Below, piece by piece: positions 7,743 to 10,714 of a DNA stretch of 10,714 nt. The notes under the pieces are model-generated. The model was given only the letters and a program-made list of their open reading frames with translations, made no database searches and was not told the DNA's origin. Each line of letters starts with the position of its first letter. Positions within the stretch are counted from its first letter, which is position 1. Origin of the DNA: Bacteroidaceae bacterium (GTDB lineage Bacteria > Bacteroidota > Bacteroidia > Bacteroidales > Bacteroidaceae); NCBI GenBank assembly GCA_017548225.1, contig JAFYMV010000190.1, positions 1 to 10,714 of the forward strand, given 5' to 3'. A program made the translations under genes and the position numbers.

Positions 7743-9317
7743 TCATTTCATCTCTACTTCCTCTTTCATGTCTATCTCGTTGCCCTTGCGGTCGTAGAAC
7801 TTGTACGCAAGCAACGGGACGCTTTGGTTGGGTGTGATATGTATGCCGAAGCCATACTTTATCTTCCACCGTGTTTTGATAGAGATGAGCCCCTGATTGA
7901 TGTATGCTGCTACATAGGGGTGCACATGCAGGTTAAACCGGCTAATCTTCAATTTCTTTACGAGGTAATCAATTTTGTTTTCCAATGTGTCGGTAAACAA
8001 GATCGAGGCTTTGATGGTGCCTTTGCCGAAGCATACTGGGCAGCTTTCTTCTACGGCTACATCCATGGCGGGGCGCACGCGCTGGCGGGTGATCTGCATC
8101 AGGCCAAACTTGCTCAATGGCAATATGTTGTGCTTAGCGCGGTCGCGCGACATGTTTTTACACATGCGCTCGTATAGCTTTTGGCGATTTTCGGCCGTGT
8201 CCATATCGATAAAGTCCACCACGATGATGCCTCCCATATCGCGCAAGCGGAGCTGGCGTGCCAGCTCGTCTGCTGCGCCGAGGTTTACATCGATGGCATT
8301 CTCCTCTTGGTTGGAGTTTCCTCTCGAGCGGTTTCCGCTGTTTACATCCACTACATGCAGTGCTTCGGTGTGTTCGATAACCATGTATGCACCTCCGCGA
8401 TAGGGGACGATGCGTCCGAACGAAGACTTGATCTGCTTGGTTACACCAAAGTTGTCCATGATGGGCAGCATGCCCGTGTAGTGTTTTACCACATGTGCTC
8501 TTTCGGGAGCGATGAGTGATACATAGCTCCGTATCTCGTTGTATGCGGTGTCGTCGTTTACATAGATTGCTTCGTACGACGGGTTGAAGAGGTCGCGTAG
8601 CATAGCTACTGCTCGGCTGTTCTCTTCGTGTATGAGCACAGGCGGTTTATCAGCTTTCTGTACTTTGGTTATGGCGTCTTCCCATTGTTTTACAAGTACC
8701 TTCAGTTCGGTGTCGAGCTCCGCCACGCGTTTGCCTTCGGCTACTGTGCGTACGATAACGCCGAAGTTCTTGGGCTTGATGCTCTGTATGAGTTGTTTTA
8801 GTCGGGCGCGTTCTTCTGATGACTTGATTTTAGAAGATACGCTCACCTTGTCAGAGAAGGGTACGAGTACGAGGAATCGGCCAGCAAAGGAGAGGTCTGC
8901 CGTGAGGCGTGGTCCTTTGGTCGATATGGGCTCTTTGACTACTTGCACCATGATTTCCTGTCCGGTCTGCAAGATATTTGCGATGCTACCTTCTTTGGGT
9001 AGTTCGGGCTGTCCGGTAGCTTTGGAGTAGGGTGCAAGCTTCTTTTTGTCGCTGATTACCTGTTTCGTATACTTGTGGTAACAGTTGTAGTGGTTACCCA
9101 AGTCCTGATAGTGAAGAAAAGCTTCTTTGTCCGAACCTACATCAACAAAGCATGCATTCAGTCCGGGCATGATTTTCTTTACCCGTCCCAAGTACATGTT
9201 GCCCACAGAGAACGACGCTTCGCGTCCCTCTTTCTGAAATTCCACCAGCACCTTGTCTTCGGTAAGTGCGATGGTTATTTCGTTGGGCTGTACATCGATG
9301 AATAATTCGCTGGTCAC
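7743..9317 (-). CDS. rng: Ribonuclease E/G family endoribonuclease
   Basis: A 524-residue single-strand endoribonuclease that, by family knowledge, processes rRNA and decays mRNA. The N-terminal S1-like RNA-binding region contains GNMYLGRVKKIMPGLNACFV (39-58), interrupted by a Lys-rich stretch (about 75-115). The DNase I-like catalytic domain shows the two Mg2+ aspartates in VVDVNSGN (322-329, D324) and IVVDFIDM (365-372, D368). The Zn-link CPVC (426-429) supports dimerisation. No long disordered degradosome scaffold follows, so it has RNase G size. The start chosen is GTG at 9317-9315, giving MTSELFIDVQ as I recall for Bacteroides homologues. A TTG at 9362-9360 would add 15 residues, and no ATG is available before the S1 region. 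It lies downstream of HU and a tiny basic ORF on the same strand, and a leader inverted repeat precedes it. Confidence 0.93.
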   Translation of the reverse strand: MTSELFIDVQPNEITIALTEDKVLVEFQKEGREASFSVGNMYLGRVKKIMPGLNACFVDVGSDKEAFLHYQDLGNHYNCYHKYTKQVISDKKKLAPYSKATGQPELPKEGSIANILQTGQEIMVQVVKEPISTKGPRLTADLSFAGRFLVLVPFSDKVSVSSKIKSSEERARLKQLIQSIKPKNFGVIVRTVAEGKRVAELDTELKVLVKQWEDAITKVQKADKPPVLIHEENSRAVAMLRDLFNPSYEAIYVNDDTAYNEIRSYVSLIAPERAHVVKHYTGMLPIMDNFGVTKQIKSSFGRIVPYRGGAYMVIEHTEALHVVDVNSGNRSRGNSNQEENAIDVNLGAADELARQLRLRDMGGIIVVDFIDMDTAENRQKLYERMCKNMSRDRAKHNILPLSKFGLMQITRQRVRPAMDVAVEESCPVCFGKGTIKASILFTDTLENKIDYLVKKLKISRFNLHVHPYVAAYINQGLISIKTRWKIKYGFGIHITPNQSVPLLAYKFYDRKGNEIDMKEEVEMK

Positions 9318-9387
9318 TTTTCTTGTGTGTTTTTTAGGAGTTTGGTATTCTCCTGTCTTCAATACAACAATTCATTAAAAGCAACAA

Positions 9388-9431
9388 AGAACAAACTCAA
9401 AATCCATTTTTTGTATCTTGAAGTTTGTTCT
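9388..9431 (-). repeat. Inverted repeat in the rng leader
   Basis: AGAACAAACT (9388-9397) and AGTTTGTTCT (9422-9431) are perfect 10-bp inverted copies with a 24-base spacer, placed between the small basic ORF and rng. On the minus-strand transcript this gives a hairpin some 70 bases before the GTG start. No T run follows directly (the next bases read TTGTTGC), so it is a poor terminator. A role as an RNA processing or control site for rng is inference. Confidence 0.45.
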
Positions 9432-9457
9432 CTGCTTTTCTCTTTTTGCGTAAGAGC

Positions 9458-9550
9458 TTACTTCTTGCTCTTATGACGATTCTTTCTCAGTCTTTTTTTA
9501 CGCTTGTGAGTCGCCATTTTATGACGCTTATGCTTCTTTCCGTTTGGCAT
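9458..9550 (-). CDS. bS22/mS38-like (AURKAIP1/COX24 domain) 30-residue basic protein
   Basis: A 30-residue ORF starts with ATG at 9550-9548 and stops at TAA 9460-9458. It begins MPNGKKHKRHKMATHKRKK and ends with RNRHKSKK; well over half of its residues are Lys, Arg or His and it has no acidic residue. The pattern KM-x2-HKRKKRLRK resembles the short AURKAIP1/COX24 domain found in mycobacterial ribosomal protein bS22 and mitochondrial mS38, which sit on the small ribosomal subunit. To my knowledge Bacteroidota genomes encode such an ORF next to rng and HU. It starts 48 bp after the HU stop and ends 140 bp before the rng GTG. Ribosome binding is inferred from family and composition. It falls below usual gene-length cut-offs. 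Confidence 0.8.
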   Translation of the reverse strand: MPNGKKHKRHKMATHKRKKRLRKNRHKSKK

Positions 9551-9598
9551 AGTGGGAAAATTTTATGGATTAATACTCTATTTATTCTTTATATATTC

Positions 9599-9874
9599 TT
9601 ATTTCTTTACATTAACTGCAAATTCCTTTGCGGGCTTGAATGCAGGAATGTTGTGCTCGGGAACGATGATGGTAGTGTTCTTAGAGATGTTACGAGCAGT
9701 CTTCTGTGCTCTTTTCTTCAAGATGAAGCTACCAAAACCACGAAGATATACATTCTCTTCCTTAATCAACGATTCTTTCACCACTTCCATGAAAGCCTCT
9801 ACGCACTGGAGCGCTTCAGCTTTGTCAACACCTGTCTTCTTGCAGATTTCGTTAACAACTTCAGATTTTGTCAT
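9599..9874 (-). CDS. hup: HU/IHF family DNA-binding protein
   Basis: A 91-residue histone-like protein that binds and bends DNA as a dimer in the nucleoid. The helical N-terminal part (MTKSEVVNEICKKTGVDKAE) is followed by the signature YLRGFGSFILKKR (43-55). The beta-arm region ARNISKNTTIIVPEHNIPAF (60-79) carries the intercalating proline after the N-I-P-A-F pattern, and the C-terminal KPAKEF closes the fold. The length is normal for the family. The arm differs from enterobacterial HU (GRNPQTGEEI) but is, as I recall, the usual Bacteroidota form. It is the first gene of a probable HU, bS22-like, rng transcription unit, and it diverges from mutY. A TATATTTG promoter box lies about 50 bases upstream. 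Confidence 0.95.
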   Translation of the reverse strand: MTKSEVVNEICKKTGVDKAEALQCVEAFMEVVKESLIKEENVYLRGFGSFILKKRAQKTARNISKNTTIIVPEHNIPAFKPAKEFAVNVKK

Positions 9875-9924
9875 TTTTTTATATCTTTTTGAGTTTTACA
9901 AATGTCTCTTTTTGTTTCGGAGTG

Positions 9925-9932
9925 CAAATATA
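9925..9932 (-). promoter_or_regulatory. -7 promoter box of HU
   Basis: The minus strand reads TATATTTG, an exact TAnnTTTG box, 51 bases before the HU start codon. The expected -33 region (about 9952-9957) is an A run on the plus strand, giving TTTT rather than TTTG. The predicted leader is about 40-45 bases. It is back to back with the mutY promoter, leaving roughly 60 bp between the two core promoters. Confidence 0.6.
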
Positions 9933-9993
9933 GAGTTTTTCTCGTTGCTAAAAAAATTTATTGCTGGATTTTTTTTGTAAAACGCTCGTTTTG

Positions 9994-10025
9994 TTTGTTA
10001 TGTCTCATGATTTTGCCTATTTTTG
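9994..10025 (+). promoter_or_regulatory. Full consensus promoter of mutY
   Basis: TTTG (9994-9997), a 20-base spacer and TATTTTTG (10018-10025) match the Bacteroidota primary sigma consensus at every fixed base. Transcription should begin near 10030-10033, leaving a leader of about 30 bases before the mutY ATG at 10062. The AT-rich surroundings raise the chance of a random match, but position and orientation fit the gene. Confidence 0.75.
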
Positions 10026-10061
10026 TCCAGTATTTATCATTATTTGTCATTGCGAAGCTCG

Positions 10062-10714
10062 ATGGATGAAATTGTAGTGCGACTTTTTGCTTGGTACGAT
10101 GAGTGTTGTCGTGATCTCCCTTGGCGCTCCACGCGCAATCCTTATTATATATGGATATCCGAGATTATTCTTCAGCAAACTCGTGTGGCTCAAGGGTATG
10201 ATTACTTTGTGCGTTTCATTGAGCGTTTCCCTACGGTAGAGTCTCTGGCGGCTGCTCCCGAAGACGATGTGATGCGTATGTGGCAAGGTTTGGGTTACTA
10301 TTCCCGCGCTCGTAATCTACACTATGCAGCACAGCAGATTGTATCGATGGGAGGTTTCCCTATGACCTATGACGCTATCCGTTCGCTCAAGGGAGTGGGC
10401 GACTATACGGCAGCAGCTATCGCCTCCTTTGCTTTTGATATACCCAAGGCGGCTGTTGACGGCAATGTATGTCGTGTGTGGTCGCGTGTGTTTGGTATCG
10501 ATGAGCCTATCGACTCGGTGCGTGGCAAGCAGCTGATCACCGAGACGGCGCAAGCGCTATTGCCCGATGCTCATGCCGCCAAATACAATCAAGCTGTGAT
10601 GGAGTTTGGTGCACTCCAATGTGTGCCGCGCAACCCCAATTGTGAGGCTTGTCCTTTGGCAGACAAGTGTGTGGCTTTGGCCGAAGGTAGAGTGGGGCAG
10701 TTGCCATCCAAGTC
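10062..10714 (+). CDS. mutY: A/G-specific adenine glycosylase MutY, N-terminal part
   Basis: The frame runs from ATG 10062 to the window edge (217 codons plus two bases), so the C-terminal 8-oxoG-recognising domain is not seen. MutY removes adenine mispaired with 8-oxoguanine and prevents G:C to T:A changes. Visible motifs are the catalytic Glu34 in SEIILQQTRV (33-42), WQGLGYYSRARNL (74-86), the helix-hairpin-helix LKGVGDYTAAAIASFAF (109-125) with Tyr115 where bifunctional glycosylases have Lys, the catalytic Asp133 in VDGNVCRVWSR (132-142), and the 4Fe-4S ligands C187-x6-C194-x2-C197-x5-C203. These features separate it from endonuclease III. The start is the first ATG and lies just before the family's usual FAWYDECCRDLPWR segment (9-22). 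It diverges from HU and has its own consensus promoter. Confidence 0.95.
   Translation, partial: MDEIVVRLFAWYDECCRDLPWRSTRNPYYIWISEIILQQTRVAQGYDYFVRFIERFPTVESLAAAPEDDVMRMWQGLGYYSRARNLHYAAQQIVSMGGFPMTYDAIRSLKGVGDYTAAAIASFAFDIPKAAVDGNVCRVWSRVFGIDEPIDSVRGKQLITETAQALLPDAHAAKYNQAVMEFGALQCVPRNPNCEACPLADKCVALAEGRVGQLPSK

Noticed and set aside
7710..9030. Plus-strand frames of 112-155 codons over rng.
   Set aside because: They are shadows of the RNase gene, whose catalytic motifs are all on the minus strand.
9425..9980. Plus-strand frames of 142-155 codons over the HU and small basic genes.
   Set aside because: They are Phe/Leu-rich translations of AT-rich antisense and spacer DNA, with no domain seen.
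10047..10553. Minus-strand ORFs over the mutY region.
   Set aside because: The plus frame carries all the MutY catalytic and Fe-S residues; the minus frames are antisense.
1..10714. Mobile elements, CRISPR arrays, toxin-antitoxin or phage defence genes.
   Set aside because: No transposase, integrase, regularly spaced repeats or defence-type domains were found; every sizeable coding stretch is explained by a housekeeping or iron-uptake gene.

Overview
The window looks like an ordinary chromosomal segment from a member of the Bacteroidota, most likely order Bacteroidales. The evidence is a FeoB-associated Cys-rich small protein directly behind feoB, a Bacteroides-type RNase G with the short basic bS22/mS38-like ORF and HU just upstream, a Bacteroides-type lipoprotein-like cyclophilin with a large insertion, and several promoters of the form TTTG-N19/20-TAnnTTTG. 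Shine-Dalgarno sequences are largely absent, as is normal in this phylum. The genus cannot be fixed from the sequence alone. I see no insertion sequence, phage gene, CRISPR array or defence system.

Layout, left to right. (1) Iron uptake, + strand: the 3' end of feoB (1-423), then a small membrane protein with a Cys-rich tail (503-721). (2) A protein quality control block: clpB (979-3141, +) in a natural form without the N-terminal substrate domain, closed by a strong terminator; a probable envelope cyclophilin (3324-4178, +) with its own promoter; then, convergent across a bidirectional terminator, a GNAT acetyltransferase (4230-4766, -) downstream of full-length clpC (4802-7327, -). (3) A single tRNA-Cys(GCA) gene (7534-7604, -) with a textbook Bacteroidota promoter and its own terminator. 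(4) A nucleic acid and translation cluster on the minus strand: HU (9599-9874), a 30-residue very basic bS22/mS38-like protein (9458-9550) and RNase E/G (7743-9317), probably transcribed in that order and ended by a terminator. (5) Divergent from HU, the 5' part of the adenine glycosylase gene mutY (10062-10714, cut by the window edge) with a full consensus promoter.

How the parts work together: the two Hsp100 proteins are clearly specialised. ClpC has an N-domain, a UVR motif and a VGF loop for ClpP docking, so it should feed a protease. ClpB has the coiled-coil M domain and no ClpP loop, so it should disaggregate with DnaK, but it lacks the N-domain. The HU, bS22-like and RNase G genes link the nucleoid, the ribosome and RNA processing. 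The points most worth a second look are the N-domain-less ClpB and its promoter-poor upstream region, the tiny bS22-like gene that is easily missed in annotation, and an inverted repeat in the rng leader. I do not see evidence for a wholly new system.
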